Below, piece by piece: positions 63,569 through 64,000 of a stretch of DNA of 64,000 nucleotides. The position numbers and the translations under genes are program-made. The DNA lies in the NCBI GenBank assembly GCA_024803745.1, contig JANJXV010000013.1, positions 28,168,501 to 28,232,500 of the forward strand, read 5' to 3'. How positions within the stretch are numbered: position 1 is the stretch's first letter; the number at the start of each line of letters is the position of its first letter. The notes below the pieces were generated by a model that saw only the letters and a list, made by a program, of their open reading frames with translations, ran no database searches and had not been told where the DNA came from. Source of the DNA: Megascapheus bottae (taxonomy: Eukaryota; Chordata; Mammalia; Rodentia; Geomyidae).

Positions 63569-63734
63569 TATTCTAATTATTGAATCTTTTGTTTAATGTA
63601 ATAATCTTCAGTTTCAAATACTTTTCTTCAACTCACAATATTTTTCAAATTTTCTCTGTGGCTGAACAATCTTTAAGGCACATTTTCTTTATCCACTAAT
63701 TCTTTGATGGCCACCCTAATTGACACCAAAACTT
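63569..63734. other. No recognised element
   Basis: Unique sequence. Confidence 0.35.
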
Positions 63735-64000
63735 GACTGTATCAAGATACAAACAAAGGAAACAACTTTCTGAATAAGATTTCAATAGTTCTAGAAACAA
63801 TAGCAAGAATCAATAAATAAGATTGCACCAATATAAAAGCAAAAACAACTACTATGAATGAAAAGATGAACTGCAAGATGGGGAAACCATTTGCCAGTTA
63901 TTCCTCTGAAAGGAGAGTAATACTATAAAATACAAAAAACTCAGAAAATTACATATTAAATTAAAAACAACCCAATAAGTAAATATGCAAGTGAATTGAA
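63735..64000 (+). mobile_element. Ancient L1 (L1M-like) ORF2 fragment, sense, running off the window
   Basis: ACAAACAAAGGAAACAACTTTC ... AATGAAAAGATGAACTGCAAGATGGGGAAACCATTTGCCAGTTATTCCTCTGAAAGGAGAGTAATACTA ... AAAAACAACCCAATAAGTAAATATGCAAG follows the old L1 ORF2 order (gcaaaggaaacaatca ... aaaagacaacctacagaatgggagaaaatatttgcaaactac ... aaaaacaacccaattaaaaaatgggcaaa). No open frame. Confidence 0.8.

Overview
The window is nuclear DNA from a rodent, and most of it is interspersed repeat. Two dimeric SINEs recur on both strands. Both share a right half with the Geo-type signature (GTGCTGTGGCTCAAGTGGTAGAG ... CAGGCCCTGAGTTCAAG), and the left half is either an ID-like tRNA-derived monomer or a 7SL-derived (B1-like) monomer. 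The ID-like/Geo dimer matches my recollection of the IDL-Geo family described from Geomyoidea (kangaroo rats, pocket mice, pocket gophers), so I infer a geomyoid rodent. Species cannot be fixed from the sequence alone. I found no convincing protein-coding exon, RNA gene, CRISPR array or prokaryotic feature. Every longer open frame I could interpret lies in a LINE, SINE or simple repeat. The window is either intergenic or inside a very large intron.

Layout. Bases 1-4178 are a minus-strand L1 cut by the left edge. It keeps its GC-rich 5' UTR promoter with a YY1-type motif at the 5' end, a decayed ORF1 and the first third of a decayed ORF2. Bases 4.2-16.7 kb are mainly old unique sequence with MIR, L2, SINE and short L1 tails, including two L1 insertions with clear target-site duplications (TSDs; 11.9 and 14.7 kb). 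A LTR-like retrocopy (16.7-17.2 kb) abuts a 2.2-kb minus-strand L1 (17.2-19.4 kb) that carries a SINE. Bases 20-31 kb hold SINEs, microsatellites, an old B1 and long stretches in which I recognise nothing. Bases 31-34.3 kb are a patchwork of L1 pieces in both orientations. Bases 34.3-51 kb are mostly unique with SINEs, an ancient L1 ORF2 piece, a 30-bp L1 insertion with TSD (39.0 kb) and a solo-LTR-like unit (39.2 kb). Bases 51.6-57 kb contain two L1 copies with inverted 5' arms typical of twin priming, and a nested 82-bp L1 between them. Bases 57-64 kb hold ancient L1 pieces, SINEs and a (TG)n(CG)n tract.

The parts do not form a pathway. What the window records is a history of L1 activity: endonuclease-type TSDs, 5' truncation, twin priming, and mobilisation in trans of SINEs and perhaps an LTR transcript. 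I did not find a new biological system. The best leads are the L1 structural variants, the two-architecture SINE system and the L1 promoter. All family names come from recognition by eye. Ends without a visible TSD are approximate, often by tens of bases.
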